The notes below the pieces were generated by a model. The model made no database searches, was not told where the DNA came from, and saw only the letters and a list, made by a program, of their open reading frames with translations. Below are positions 1 through 9,400 of a DNA stretch of 64,000 nucleotides, piece after piece (the stretch's first letter is position 1; each line of letters starts with the position of its first letter). Origin of the DNA: Bacillota bacterium (lineage in GTDB: Bacteria > Bacillota > Clostridia > Lachnospirales > Lachnospiraceae); contig JAEWPQ010000101.1 of NCBI GenBank assembly GCA_023460575.1, positions 1 through 64,000 on the forward strand, written 5' to 3'. A program made the translations under genes and the position numbers.

Positions 1-785
1 GCCTGTTCTGCCGCTTTTTTCCTGGCTTCTTCTTCCTTTGTCTTGCGGATTTCTTCATTCTTTTTTGCTACAGTCTGTGCATAAAGATCCGCGTTCTTCT
101 TGGCCTGTGCCAGCTGGCTGTCAAAATTTGAGACTTCTTTTTTCTTGGTGGCGATGAGAGTTTCCAGCTGTTTCTTCTGATCCTTATACTCCAGCTCCAT
201 CACTTCCATCTCATTCTTGTCCTCTTCCAGATCATCCTTATAATCCGCAACCTGCTGCTTTGTCTCCTGGAATTTAACAAGCATCTTCCGGTCATATGTA
301 TAGATACCTTCTACGTATTCTGCTTTATTAAGCAGATCTGACATATCCTTTACCTGAAGAAAAATATCCATGTATTGTGTATCACCCTTCTCATACATAT
401 ACTGGATTCTTTTTTTCATGGCCGCATACTGCTTTTCTTCTTCTTTTTTCGCTTCCTGGTAATCCGATTCTGCCTGTTTGATTTCCTTTTCCTTATTAGC
501 CATATCGTTTTCCAGAACTTTAATATCTGATAAAAGAGCCGTTAAATCAGTAGTAAGCTTAGAGACCTGATTCTGAGCCGATTTTTTCTTGTTCTCAGCT
601 TCCTGCGCCTGTTTATTCGCCTCATTCAGCTTTTTCTGAGCTTCCTGCTTTTCTTTTTCTGCCTTGGAAGTTGCATAGACCGGAACAGTCTGTGTGCAGA
701 CCATGGCACTTATCATGATACCGCAGAACAGTCTTCGCAGTACTCCTGCATTTTTATGATACATAATCTGTATTTTTCGTTTCAT
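1..785 (-). CDS. Secreted coiled-coil protein, murein hydrolase/PcsB-like N-terminal part (runs off window)
   Basis: The reading frame opens with ATG at 785 and stays open to the left window edge, so the C-terminus is missing. About 260 residues are visible. The first ~40 form a signal peptide: a basic start, then a hydrophobic stretch ending near PVYA. The rest is almost all Lys/Glu/Gln-rich coiled coil (for example KKSAQNQVSKLTTDLTALL and MVCTQTVP before it), with a short less charged section around YMDIFLQVKDMSDLLNKAEY. This layout matches the N-terminal coiled coil of PcsB/EnvC-type murein hydrolases and activators, whose catalytic NlpC/P60 or M23 domain would lie beyond the edge. The catalytic class is therefore unknown. 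The product should be exported and act at the cell wall. Confidence 0.75.
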   Translation of the reverse strand, partial: MKRKIQIMYHKNAGVLRRLFCGIMISAMVCTQTVPVYATSKAEKEKQEAQKKLNEANKQAQEAENKKKSAQNQVSKLTTDLTALLSDIKVLENDMANKEKEIKQAESDYQEAKKEEEKQYAAMKKRIQYMYEKGDTQYMDIFLQVKDMSDLLNKAEYVEGIYTYDRKMLVKFQETKQQVADYKDDLEEDKNEMEVMELEYKDQKKQLETLIATKKKEVSNFDSQLAQAKKNADLYAQTVAKKNEEIRKTKEEEARKKAAEQ

Positions 786-872
786 CGTCTGTCCCTTTGC
801 TTTTTTTCTATCTTAATCCCACCTATATGTTAACGTAAACCATGGGTAAAATTCAAGTCTAAAATAAAAAAT

Positions 873-2237
873 TTATAAAAAAGATTTCTTCTGCCCTTCC
901 ACAAGCTTTTTGGAAACGATAATAAAACACAGGAAAAACAGAATTCCCTTTATAATACTGGATATGGAAAATGCCCACCAGATTCCGTCAAGTCCCAGGA
1001 CTGTGCTGCCTAAGTACATGGCAAGAGGGATCCTCGCTATGGTAAATACGATACTGATCACAGAGCTTAACAAAGTTTTTCCAAGCCCCGATAACGCACC
1101 TACCGTGGTAAGTTCCACACACATAAACATCTGACTGACACCTAAAATAACAAGATAATGCACTCCCATTGGAATGACATCTGCCTCATGTATGAAAAGC
1201 CCGAATATCTGCTTTGGAAAAACTACCAGCAAAAAAGTGCAGAACATTCCCCAGCAAAACATCACTGCTGCTGCCGTAAAATATCCCTTTTTTACTCTCC
1301 CATACTGCTTTGCCCCATAATTCTGACCAACAAAGGAGTTAATCGCAGCTGCAAAACCATCTGCAGTCATCCATGAGATGGATTCAATCTGCCCTCCTAC
1401 CCGGAGTACCGCCACGGCCGTATCACCAAACCCTGCCACAAACCGGGTGAGAATCATGGAAATGCTGGTGTAGATTAAATTCTGAACAGAAGCCGGGAAT
1501 CCGATCCTGATCATGGCCCCCATATAATCCCGGGGAACTCTCTGGAGCATGCGTACTTTATCAAAAACGATTCTGTCTTTACGGATTGCTTTTATAAATA
1601 CAACTGTTACAACGGCCTGGGCAATTACCGTAGCTGCTGCTGCCCCGCCGACGCCAAAACCTTTTAACGGTCCCGCTCCGAAAATTAAAAGCGGATCCAA
1701 AACCATATTTAATACCAGTCCTGCCGTATTGGCCTTTAAGGGAGTTCTGCTGTCTCCCATGGCCGTGAGAATACCGGTCAGTATCACATTCATATAAGAA
1801 AATACAATCAGACCGCAGGTGATTTTTAAATAGATCCGGGCATTCTCCACGATCCCTATGTCACTCAGTCCGAAAAAACCGATCAGCGGCTTTGCCCCAA
1901 ATATGCAAAGACCACCATAAAGAACAGAAAACAGAATTCCAAGCTGAAGCGCCCCTGATGCATATTTAGCTGCTTCCTCTTTCCTTCCTCCTCCAAGGGC
2001 ATGGGCAACTTTTACCTGCCCTCCCATCTTAGCAAGCGCCACAACTCCCTGGGAAAGCCAGACATACATTCCGCCTGCCCCCACCGCAGCAACAGACGGC
2101 GCGCCCGCTATGCCGATCCACGCCATATCCGTCAGGCTGTAAGCCATCTGAACCAGTGCGGTAACCATGATGGGAAGTGCCAGTTCCGTCAGAGAAGTAA
2201 ATATGTGTCCCTTTAGTAAATCTACTTTTTTATTCAT
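873..2237 (-). CDS. MATE-family multidrug/organic cation exporter
   Basis: About 454 residues with roughly 12 hydrophobic segments in two related halves, the usual size for the NorM/DinF-type MATE superfamily, which exports drugs or metabolites in exchange for Na+ or H+. The start LTELALPIMVTALVQMAYSL is typical of the family's first helix. A longer frame begins with TTG at 2258, but the ATG at 2237 follows a GGAG ribosome site at good spacing, so it is preferred. The gene lies just after the terminator of nfnB, on the same strand. The substrate cannot be told from sequence. Confidence 0.9.
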   Translation of the reverse strand: MNKKVDLLKGHIFTSLTELALPIMVTALVQMAYSLTDMAWIGIAGAPSVAAVGAGGMYVWLSQGVVALAKMGGQVKVAHALGGGRKEEAAKYASGALQLGILFSVLYGGLCIFGAKPLIGFFGLSDIGIVENARIYLKITCGLIVFSYMNVILTGILTAMGDSRTPLKANTAGLVLNMVLDPLLIFGAGPLKGFGVGGAAAATVIAQAVVTVVFIKAIRKDRIVFDKVRMLQRVPRDYMGAMIRIGFPASVQNLIYTSISMILTRFVAGFGDTAVAVLRVGGQIESISWMTADGFAAAINSFVGQNYGAKQYGRVKKGYFTAAAVMFCWGMFCTFLLVVFPKQIFGLFIHEADVIPMGVHYLVILGVSQMFMCVELTTVGALSGLGKTLLSSVISIVFTIARIPLAMYLGSTVLGLDGIWWAFSISSIIKGILFFLCFIIVSKKLVEGQKKSFL

Positions 2238-2255
2238 TGATAAATTTCTCCGTTT

Positions 2256-2290
2256 CAAAAGGGCTGCCAGCTTAGCGGCAGCCCTTTACT
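2256..2290 (-). terminator. Rho-independent terminator after nfnB
   Basis: Arms 2259-2268 and 2277-2286 (AAGGGCTGCC / GGCAGCCCTT) form a perfect 10-bp stem with an 8-base loop. Read leftward it ends in CCCTTTT. It lies between the nfnB stop and the MATE start. Confidence 0.8.
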
Positions 2291-2297
2291 GTCCGGA

Positions 2298-3686
2298 TTA
2301 TTCCCTGGCAGAAAGATATTCGTCAATTCCTCTCGCGCCGGCACGTCCGGCTTCCATTGCCAGAATCACAGTTGCAGCTCCTGTCACTGCATCTCCTCCG
2401 GCATATACACCTTCCTTGCTTGTCTTTCCTGTAGATTCCTCTGCAATAATACATTTGCGCTTATTAATATCCAGTCCCTTAGTCGTATTGGATATTAAAG
2501 GATTGGGGGATGTTCCCAGTGACATGATGACAGTATCTACATCAATGACAAATTCAGATCCTTTCACCTCTACGGGTCTTCTTCTGCCGGAAGCATCCGG
2601 TTCTCCAAGTTCCATTCTGATACATTTCATTCCGCTTACCCAGCCCTTCTCATCGGTGAGAATCTCAATTGGGTTTGACAGAAGATCAAATATAATTCCT
2701 TCTTCTTTTGCATGATGCACTTCTTCCGCTCTGGCAGGAAGTTCCGCCTCACTCCGTCTGTAAACTACATGCACTTCAGCTCCAAGACGAAGAGCAGTTC
2801 TGGCTGCATCCATCGCAACGTTGCCTCCGCCTACAACTGCTACTTTACTGCCCGCTACAATAGGGGTATCATAGTCATCGCGGAATGCTTTCATTAAATT
2901 ACTTCTAGTTAAGTACTCATTGGCAGAAAATACACCATTGGCATTCTCGCCCGGAATTCCCATAAACATCGGAAGTCCGGCTCCTGAACCGATAAATACG
3001 GCCTGGAATCCTTCTTCATCAAGAAGCTCATCAATGGTAACAGATTTTCCAACGATCACATTGGTTTCAATCTTAACACCCAGCTTTCTGACATTGTCGA
3101 TCTCCGGCTGTACCACGCCGTCTTTTGGAAGACGGAACTCCGGAATACCGTAAGTAAGTACACCCCCTGGCTCATGAAGCGCTTCAAATATGGTAACTTC
3201 GTATCCCAGCTTTGCAAGATCGCCTGCGCAGGTGAGACCGGAAGGACCGGATCCGATGACTGCAACCTTCTTGCCGTTTGTTTTTTCAGGTGCCTCCGGT
3301 ACAATTCCATGCTCTCTGGACCAGTCTGCAACAAACCGCTCCAGCTTGCCGATGGAAACCGGTTCTCCCTTGATTCCACGGATACACTGACCTTCACACT
3401 GGCTTTCCTGGGGACATACACGTCCGCATACAGCCGGAAGAGCGGAGGATTTTGCAATCACTTTTGCAGCTTCCTCGATATTGCCCTGTTCTACTTCCTT
3501 AATAAATCCTGGAATATCGATGGATACCGGGCAGCCCTTTACGCACTTGGGATTCTTGCACTGAATACATCTGCTGGCTTCTTCTCTTGCTTCTTCTTCG
3601 TTATATCCAAGACAAACTTCTTCAAAGTTTGTTGCTCTTACTTTTGGATCCTGTTCTCTGACTGGTACTTTCTTTAAAACGTCCAT
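2298..3686 (-). CDS. nfnB: NfnB-like large subunit of NADH-dependent ferredoxin:NADP+ oxidoreductase
   Basis: A 462-residue iron-sulfur flavoprotein. Two cysteine groups near the N-terminus (CIQCKNPKCVKGCP at ~40-54 and CGRVCPQESQCEGQC at ~87-101) are the ligands for two [4Fe-4S] clusters. GSGPSGLTCAGDLAKLGYEV is the FAD Rossmann motif and VVGGGNVAMDAARTALRLG the NADP(H) motif. Such proteins are often labelled glutamate synthase small subunit. The upstream partner, which shares one base with this gene (TAATG), makes the flavin-based electron-bifurcating NfnAB complex the better call; it couples ferredoxin, NADH and NADPH pools in the cytoplasm of anaerobes. No large glutamate synthase subunit is nearby. 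Confidence 0.88.
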   Translation of the reverse strand: MDVLKKVPVREQDPKVRATNFEEVCLGYNEEEAREEASRCIQCKNPKCVKGCPVSIDIPGFIKEVEQGNIEEAAKVIAKSSALPAVCGRVCPQESQCEGQCIRGIKGEPVSIGKLERFVADWSREHGIVPEAPEKTNGKKVAVIGSGPSGLTCAGDLAKLGYEVTIFEALHEPGGVLTYGIPEFRLPKDGVVQPEIDNVRKLGVKIETNVIVGKSVTIDELLDEEGFQAVFIGSGAGLPMFMGIPGENANGVFSANEYLTRSNLMKAFRDDYDTPIVAGSKVAVVGGGNVAMDAARTALRLGAEVHVVYRRSEAELPARAEEVHHAKEEGIIFDLLSNPIEILTDEKGWVSGMKCIRMELGEPDASGRRRPVEVKGSEFVIDVDTVIMSLGTSPNPLISNTTKGLDINKRKCIIAEESTGKTSKEGVYAGGDAVTGAATVILAMEAGRAGARGIDEYLSARE

Positions 3687-4576
3687 TAGTTGTCACCTCC
3701 ACACTGTCCGCAGCCGCCATGATGAGTATCGCCTTCCCGGGTCTTTAAAATAGCGCGCCCTTCTTCACTCTTATACATCATCTGACGCTTCATGGCTTCG
3801 TCAAAATTCACTTTATGGCCGTCAAATTCCGGTCCATCCACACAGGCAAATTTGATCTCGTCCCCAACAGTGATACGGCAGGCTCCGCACATTCCCGTAC
3901 CGTCGACCATAACCGGGTTTAAGCTGACAATGGTTGGAATTCCCAGTTCCTTTGTCATAAGGCAGGTAAACTTCATCATAATCATTGGCCCGATAGCAAC
4001 GCAGACATCATAATGTTTTCCCTGATTCACCACCAGATCCTTAATCACCTCGGTAACCATTCCTTTTCTTTCATAGGAACCGTCATCTGTGGTCACATAT
4101 AAGTTACCGGCCTGTTCTCTCATGGAGTCTTCCAGGATAAGTAAATCCTTTGTCTTCGCACCCATGATTACATCAACCGATATTCCGTGTTCCTTCATCC
4201 ATTTCACCTGGGGATAAACAGGAGCAGTTCCCACACCGCCTGCTACGAATAAATACTTTCTTTTCTTTACTTCTTCTAAATCTTCTTCCACAAATTCCGA
4301 TGCATTACCCAAAGGTCCTACTACATCCTCAAAGCTGTCTCCTGTTTTTAAATCAGCCATCTTTTCCGTGCTGGCACCCACTGTCTGAAATACAATGGTA
4401 ATTGAACCCTTATCACGATTATAATCACAGATTGTGAGCGGAATCCGCTCTCCTCTGTCATCCATCTTAACGATAACAAATTCTCCAGGCTGGCAGGCTT
4501 TGGCAATCCGGGGTGCTTCCACATCCATCAGATAGATCTTGTCAGCTAACATCTCTGCTTTTAGAATCCTGTACAT
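3686..4576 (-). CDS. nfnA: NfnA-like small subunit (FAD/NAD-binding, [2Fe-2S])
   Basis: About 296 residues of the ferredoxin-NADP reductase/PyrK family. An FAD-binding beta barrel comes first (GERIPLTICDYN), then an NAD(H) domain (LFVAGGVGTAPVYPQVKWM). A cluster motif VDGTGMCGACRITVG with a later Cys in FACVDGPEF fits the Asp/3-Cys [2Fe-2S] site known for NfnA. The C-terminus is Gly/His/Cys-rich. A longer frame reaches 4639, but AGGAGG sits six bases before the ATG at 4576. Its stop overlaps the nfnB start by one base, so the two are translationally coupled. Sulfide dehydrogenase alpha subunit is the other name used for this family. Confidence 0.87.
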   Translation of the reverse strand: MYRILKAEMLADKIYLMDVEAPRIAKACQPGEFVIVKMDDRGERIPLTICDYNRDKGSITIVFQTVGASTEKMADLKTGDSFEDVVGPLGNASEFVEEDLEEVKKRKYLFVAGGVGTAPVYPQVKWMKEHGISVDVIMGAKTKDLLILEDSMREQAGNLYVTTDDGSYERKGMVTEVIKDLVVNQGKHYDVCVAIGPMIMMKFTCLMTKELGIPTIVSLNPVMVDGTGMCGACRITVGDEIKFACVDGPEFDGHKVNFDEAMKRQMMYKSEEGRAILKTREGDTHHGGCGQCGGDN

Positions 4577-4733
4577 CTTCATCCTCCTAATGTCTTCGTG
4601 AATATACCTTCGCACCGTTCCTGAAAGCCATCCTGACAATCAGGTGAAATGGTACTCATTTCATATTATCATTTTTAAATGTCAAAGACAATATAAAAAG
4701 ACAAATATCAATATTTTTAATAAATACATATCA
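4577..4733 (-). promoter_or_regulatory. AT-rich leader of nfnAB
   Basis: This 157-bp gap between folA and nfnA is strongly AT-rich. On the minus strand it has a weak promoter-like pair near 4660-4695 (TTGTCT, then TAATAT 17 bases on). I saw no clear operator. The genes may also be read from the folA side. Confidence 0.3.
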
Positions 4734-5240
4734 TTATTTTTTTATCGATTGACCACTTCTCTGATACATGCGGAACGTGTAACACAAATTAAAATACGTC
4801 TGTTCTTCACTTTCAGCACACATCTCCCAGCCGGTGTCCATATCCAGGTTTGGAAAATGAGTATCTGCGCTGTAAGCATAGTCAATATATGTCACATGAG
4901 CCGTATCGCAATATGGCAGGAACTGCTCATAAATGCTCTGTCCCCCAATGACGAAACATTCTTTTCCAGTGTGCTTATCAAGCTCCTGCAGCACTTCTTC
5001 CATACTATTGCAGATTACGGCACCTTTCACCCTATATTCAGGATTTCTGGTAAGAACGATATTGGTCCTTCCATATAATGGCTGTTTTCCCGGAAGACTC
5101 TCCAATGTCTTACGGCCCATAATGATTACTTTACCAAGAGTCTCCTCCCTAAACATCCGCTTATCCTCAGGTATGGATACCAGAAGCTGGCCCTGATTCC
5201 CGATGGCCCAGTTTTTATCCACTGCTACAATCAAATTCAT
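4734..5240 (-). CDS. folA: Dihydrofolate reductase
   Basis: About 168 residues, the normal DHFR size. The start MNLIVAVDKNWAIGNQGQLL carries the conserved WAIG(N) substrate/NADPH loop, and VIIMGRKTLESLPG is the cofactor-binding motif. FVIGGQSIYEQFLPYCDTAH is the conserved GG(x)xIY region. The enzyme reduces dihydrofolate to tetrahydrofolate with NADPH. In-frame GTG (5252) and ATG (5246) codons lie upstream, but AGGTGG is best spaced for the ATG at 5240. The gene follows a ThyX-like gene with a short gap, which suggests a nucleotide/folate operon. Confidence 0.95.
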   Translation of the reverse strand: MNLIVAVDKNWAIGNQGQLLVSIPEDKRMFREETLGKVIIMGRKTLESLPGKQPLYGRTNIVLTRNPEYRVKGAVICNSMEEVLQELDKHTGKECFVIGGQSIYEQFLPYCDTAHVTYIDYAYSADTHFPNLDMDTGWEMCAESEEQTYFNLCYTFRMYQRSGQSIKK

Positions 5241-5254
5241 ATGCATGTCCACCT

Positions 5255-5878
5255 TTATTCTTCCTCTGCAAGAATCAGCTCCTTCGCATAAGGGAGCGTT
5301 TCAATCCAGCTGCAGAATGTATGCCATTCTTTTAATTTGTGCCCTCTTCTTGAAAAATAGATATTGATTAAAGTTTCATAGTTTAATGTGCATGTGCGCA
5401 TCTGGTTATAACTGGCAGGGAGAAGCTGGATCATATCATACCAGTCCTCTTTATTTTTTGTTTCAATATAACGCAGACGGATCTTTTCTAATTCTTCCAC
5501 AACCGTTCCCATAAAGGCAAGAGTTCTCTCTGTCATATGGTCATGGCTGAAATCATCCATACCAAATGGTTTTGAATGCATCCTGTGCATAGTGCTTGTG
5601 GAGTTCGCTACGGTAGATACTTTATAGGTATCGTATTCCTTCCACCAATACAGGGGAGCAGTAACATCTACAGAAACAAAGATCTGGCGAATGAACTTTC
5701 TATGGTCGCTGCCGGCCTTTCTTAAACGTCTGGCAAGTCCCAGATCGTTGGGTCCCAGAATGTATTCTCCATCCTCATTGTATTCGCTGTCCATACGGTC
5801 CCAGCTGTTCATCGGATTTCTTGCACCACGAATGGCATTTTCTATGTTCATAACACTGGTTCTTTCACATTTTAACAT
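5255..5878 (-). CDS. ThyX-like (flavin-dependent thymidylate synthase fold) protein with degenerate signature
   Basis: 207 residues. By eye the middle and C-terminus line up with ThyX: DVTAPLYWWKEYDTYKVST fits the HVKAPIFVARQWFRHR region, and LPASYNQMRTCTLNYETL with a later RRGHKLKEW fits the conserved LP..Y....T.N...L...R....EW block. The RHRxxS flavin/dUMP signature reads YDTYKVST instead, so normal catalysis is doubtful. Its place 14 bases before folA supports a role in dTMP or folate metabolism. Function is inferred: it could be a divergent synthase, a non-catalytic relative or something unrelated to dTMP. The start ATG at 5878 has AGGAAG upstream. Confidence 0.6.
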   Translation of the reverse strand: MLKCERTSVMNIENAIRGARNPMNSWDRMDSEYNEDGEYILGPNDLGLARRLRKAGSDHRKFIRQIFVSVDVTAPLYWWKEYDTYKVSTVANSTSTMHRMHSKPFGMDDFSHDHMTERTLAFMGTVVEELEKIRLRYIETKNKEDWYDMIQLLPASYNQMRTCTLNYETLINIYFSRRGHKLKEWHTFCSWIETLPYAKELILAEEE

Positions 5879-5925
5879 GGTAACTTCCTTTCTGAATGCG
5901 GTTTCCCTGTTTCATAGTCCCATCC

Positions 5926-5954
5926 ATTATAAAACAAAACATGTGTTTCGTCTA
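5926..5954 (-). promoter_or_regulatory. Candidate promoter for ThyX-like gene/folA
   Basis: On the minus strand, TAGACG (5949-5954), a 17-base spacer and TATAAT (5926-5931) lie about 50 bases before the ThyX-like start. Confidence 0.5.
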
Positions 5955-6000
5955 TTTCTTTATTACCCGATTTGTTTTGAAAAATATTGTCTGTTTCCTA

Positions 6001-6029
6001 TTGAATCATGGCAAATAGTCTTCTATAAT
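6001..6029 (+). promoter_or_regulatory. Promoter of the XRE regulator
   Basis: TTGAAT (6001-6006), a 17-base spacer and a perfect TATAAT (6024-6029) sit 35 bases before the start codon and face the XRE gene. With the minus-strand promoter to the left this is a divergent promoter region. Confidence 0.65.
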
Positions 6030-6064
6030 TGTAATATTAAGTTTTTGGAAGGAGAATGATACGA

Positions 6065-6385
6065 ATGGACGAGAATTACATACCGATAAGACTGGCACAG
6101 CTTCGGAAAAAAAAAGGCATATCTGCCAGAGAAATGAGTCTTTCGCTGGGACAGACGAAAGATTACATCAGCGATATCGAATCAAAAAATACGACGCCAT
6201 CAATGGAACACTTTCTGTTGATTTGTGAATTTTTAGGTATATCGCCAAGGGAATTTTTTGATGAAGAAAATCCAAACCCCATCCTGCTTCATGAACTGAT
6301 CACAGAACTGGAGCCATTAAAGGACCAGGACTTCGACAATCTGTTAAACCTTCTGTTTGAAGGTCAGAAAAAGCTAAAGAAATAG
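6065..6385 (+). CDS. XRE-family helix-turn-helix regulator
   Basis: A 106-residue DNA-binding protein. Residues ~8-62 form a Cro/CI-type helix-turn-helix (RLAQLRKKKGISAREMSLSL, then TKDYISDIESKNTTPSMEHF), ending in the usual ISPREFFDEE. The rest is a short acidic tail with a hydrophobic heptad (LDNLLNLLFEG-like). Two in-frame starts exist. ATG 6065 is 10 bases from GGAAGGAG and preferred over ATG 6056, which is too close. It is divergent from the ThyX-like/folA genes. The target is unknown. Confidence 0.85.
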   Translation: MDENYIPIRLAQLRKKKGISAREMSLSLGQTKDYISDIESKNTTPSMEHFLLICEFLGISPREFFDEENPNPILLHELITELEPLKDQDFDNLLNLLFEGQKKLKK

Positions 6386-6395
6386 CGGCAGAAAA

Positions 6396-6437
6396 CAAGC
6401 GGGAAAACTGAAAGTTATGATCCCAGTCTCCCGCTTT
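6396..6437. terminator. Bidirectional terminator between XRE gene and sbcC
   Basis: AAGCGGGA near 6397 pairs with TCCCGCTT near 6429-6436, with CAGT pairing extending the stem. It sits between two convergent genes and can serve both. Confidence 0.65.
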
Positions 6438-6446
6438 AAGCACTTA

Positions 6447-9400
6447 TCAAATGGCAGTTATATGATCTAAATCCCACCGTATTTTACTTCCGCTTTCGCT
6501 TTTTATAACAGTCAGCTTTTTATCAATCTGCTCTTTTAATTCGCTTACATGAGAGATAATTCCAATCAGCCTGTGTTCCCCTGCCAGTTCTAAAAGAATC
6601 CTCACTGCTCTTAATCTGGATTCCTCATCCAGTGATCCGAAGCCTTCGTCAATAAACATTGCATCCATCCGAACATTCCCAGCCGTTCTCTGAATAATAT
6701 CCGCCATCCCCAAAGCCATGGCAAGAGCTGCCATAAAGGATTCTCCGCCAGACAATGTCTTCACATCACGTACCTGACCGGTCGCCAGGCTGTACACATC
6801 AAGATCCAGTCCAACCTCGCCCTGCCTGCCTAAGGAGTTCAAATCCCGGCATTGCAGAAGGAACTGACCATCAGACATGATCTTTAACCGTTTATTTGCA
6901 GCATGAACCATCTGATTAAAGTACTGGCGCTGTACATAGGTCTGGAAGTCCAGACTGACTGAAAGCTTTCCATTGGCTGTCTGGTTTAAGCTGTGGTACA
7001 GCTGATATTGCTTTTCCAGTTCTTTGCGTTCCTTCCAAAGCTTCTTTAAATTGCTTTCTGTCCGTTCTGCACGGCTTTTGATCCCTGCGATTTCTGCCGA
7101 TTTCAGCTGCAGAATCTTTTGCTCTTTCCGTAAGTTATCTGCTTCTTCCTCCCAAAGCGATGTATCGATCCGTTCCCGGCCTTTTGTCTCTTCTTTGTAC
7201 TGATTATAAATCGTTTCGGCAGTGAGACATGCTTCCTCGTAGCCCCTTATGTCCTGCTGCCAGGTTTTTCTCTGTTCTGAAGACATCTTTGCCTTAAGAT
7301 ATTCATCTTCATCGGAAAATCCCAGCCTGTTAAGCAGTGAGAAGTAAGCTTCTTTTGCGCTCACCTGTGCAGTTAAAAGAACTTCTCTGTTCTCTTTTAA
7401 TGAAGCAAGACGGCCCCTCTTTTCCCGCTCCTCTTCCGATAACAGAAGAAACTTTTCATTTGCCTCTTTTTCTGCCGAAAGCAGCAGATCCCTTCTGTTA
7501 ATCAGCTTTTCCTGCTGGATTTTTGCCTGCCTCAAATCCGGATAGGGAAGTCTTTTTTCCAACTGCTCACGTTGTGCGGACAGGGCGGAATTTTTCACCT
7601 TTTTATCCTGCCATTCACTCCTGAGTTTTTCTCTTTCCTCTTCCAGTACTGGAATGCGGTTTAAATCATTCTGTTTATTTTCTATCAGACTTTTTAAATT
7701 TTCTTCTGCTTTTCTGGCTTTTTTTTCTTCTTCCTCAGCTTTTATCAACAGAAGATTTGTTTCTTTCTCTTTAACAATTAACCGTTCTTCCAATGAATCC
7801 CAGTCACTGCAGGGACCGAGCAGCAGACCGGCCTCTTTTTTTATCAGTTCTTCCTGGTGGCGGCAGCTTTCCTGCTTTTTAACAGCCAGCAGTGCTGCTT
7901 TAGACCGGTTCTCATTTGCCTGATCCCGTTTCATTCTGGACTCATCTACCATTTCTGCAGTGGTGCTCTCCCCGGAAAGCTTCGCTTTTTGTGGATGATG
8001 AATGGAACCGCAGACAGGACAGGGACTTCCCTCACTTAGATTACCAGCCAGCAGGCCTGCCTGCTGGTTAAAAAAGCTTTGATAGCGAAGGGAATATTGG
8101 GACTGGGCCTCTTCATATGCAGTCTGGGCGGCTTCTTCGGATTGCCTGAGCCTGGCCAGTTCAAGCTGGTCAGAACAGATCTGTTTTAAAGCCGGAAAAA
8201 GACTTTTTAAAGCCTCTTCCATTCTCGTATACTCAGATTTCAGCTGTCTAAGTTCCGGGAGCTTTGCGGCGGCTGCTGTTAAAAGTTCCTGCTGCTTTTC
8301 ATATTCTTTTAAGCGCAGGCTGACTCTTCCGTATTCATTCTCTGCTTCCTCAAAGCGTTTTTTTGATTCCTCTTCTTCGTTTTTTCTGATCCGGTACAGT
8401 TCTTCTGTTTTTCTCCAATCCTCATACAGAGGCATGGAAGAATTCAGCCGGTCTAAAAGAATGGAAAGTTTTGGGACTTCATTTTGTGATGCATCCCGGC
8501 TTTCCATAGCTGCTTTCTTTGCCACTGACAGTATTTCCTCTGTTTTTTTAAGTTCTTCCTCAAGCCCCTCTTCCCGCTTCAGAGCTGCTTCACAGTCACT
8601 TTTTTTATCCTTATACTGTATCTCTTTTGTATATGCTTTTTCAGCAAGTTCCCCTCTGGAAAGCTGTTCTTTCTTCCTATTCCAGTCATCACTCTGAAGC
8701 TTAAGCCCCTTTACACGGTCAGAAGCTTCCTGTAACCTGTCAAAAAGCCGGTTCTGCTCCAGGGCCAGATTACGTTTGCTTTCCACACTGGAAAGAAGTT
8801 CGCTGTTTTTTACCCTCTCATCAGACAGCAGCTTTTCTTTATCACGGATTTCATTTAAAATGGCAGACAGTCTGTTTATAATCTCTTCCGTTTTCGTCTC
8901 CGGAAATTCCAGCAGCTTAAGCCACTCATCTTCATGAATGCTGTCCTGTAACAGCTCCACGTTTCCTGTCTCATGAATGGTAAGCTTCCGGTTATCCTCC
9001 AGCTTTCCGGCATAAAAGTTGTTTTTTTCCTTCAATTTATACTGGATCCTGCTGAAAATTCCTGTATTGAAAATTCTGGAAAAGATCTCTTTTCTCTCTC
9101 TTGAGGAAGCGAGAAGAAGTTTTAAATAATCTCCCTGGGCAATCATCGCAATCTGGGAAAACTGGCTTGAGTCCACACCGATGATCTCCTCAATCTTCTG
9201 GTTGATGTCACGCAGATTACCCGCAAATTCCAGACCAGCCGGAAGAATCAGGGAGGCTTTTGCAGGAACTGAGATTTTCGTATATTCTCCGTCCTTATTC
9301 TTTCGTTTACTGACTCTTAAATAAGACGGGCTTCTTGTAATCTCATATATTTCCCCCTGCTCTAAAAATCGTAAAGTAACAAAGGTTTCCCTATCCCCGT

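Noticed and set aside
2298..4576. Glutamate synthase small subunit / dihydroorotate dehydrogenase electron-transfer subunit
   Set aside because: The gene pair with one-base overlap and the full cluster motifs of both subunits fit NfnAB; no gltB- or pyrD-like gene is nearby.
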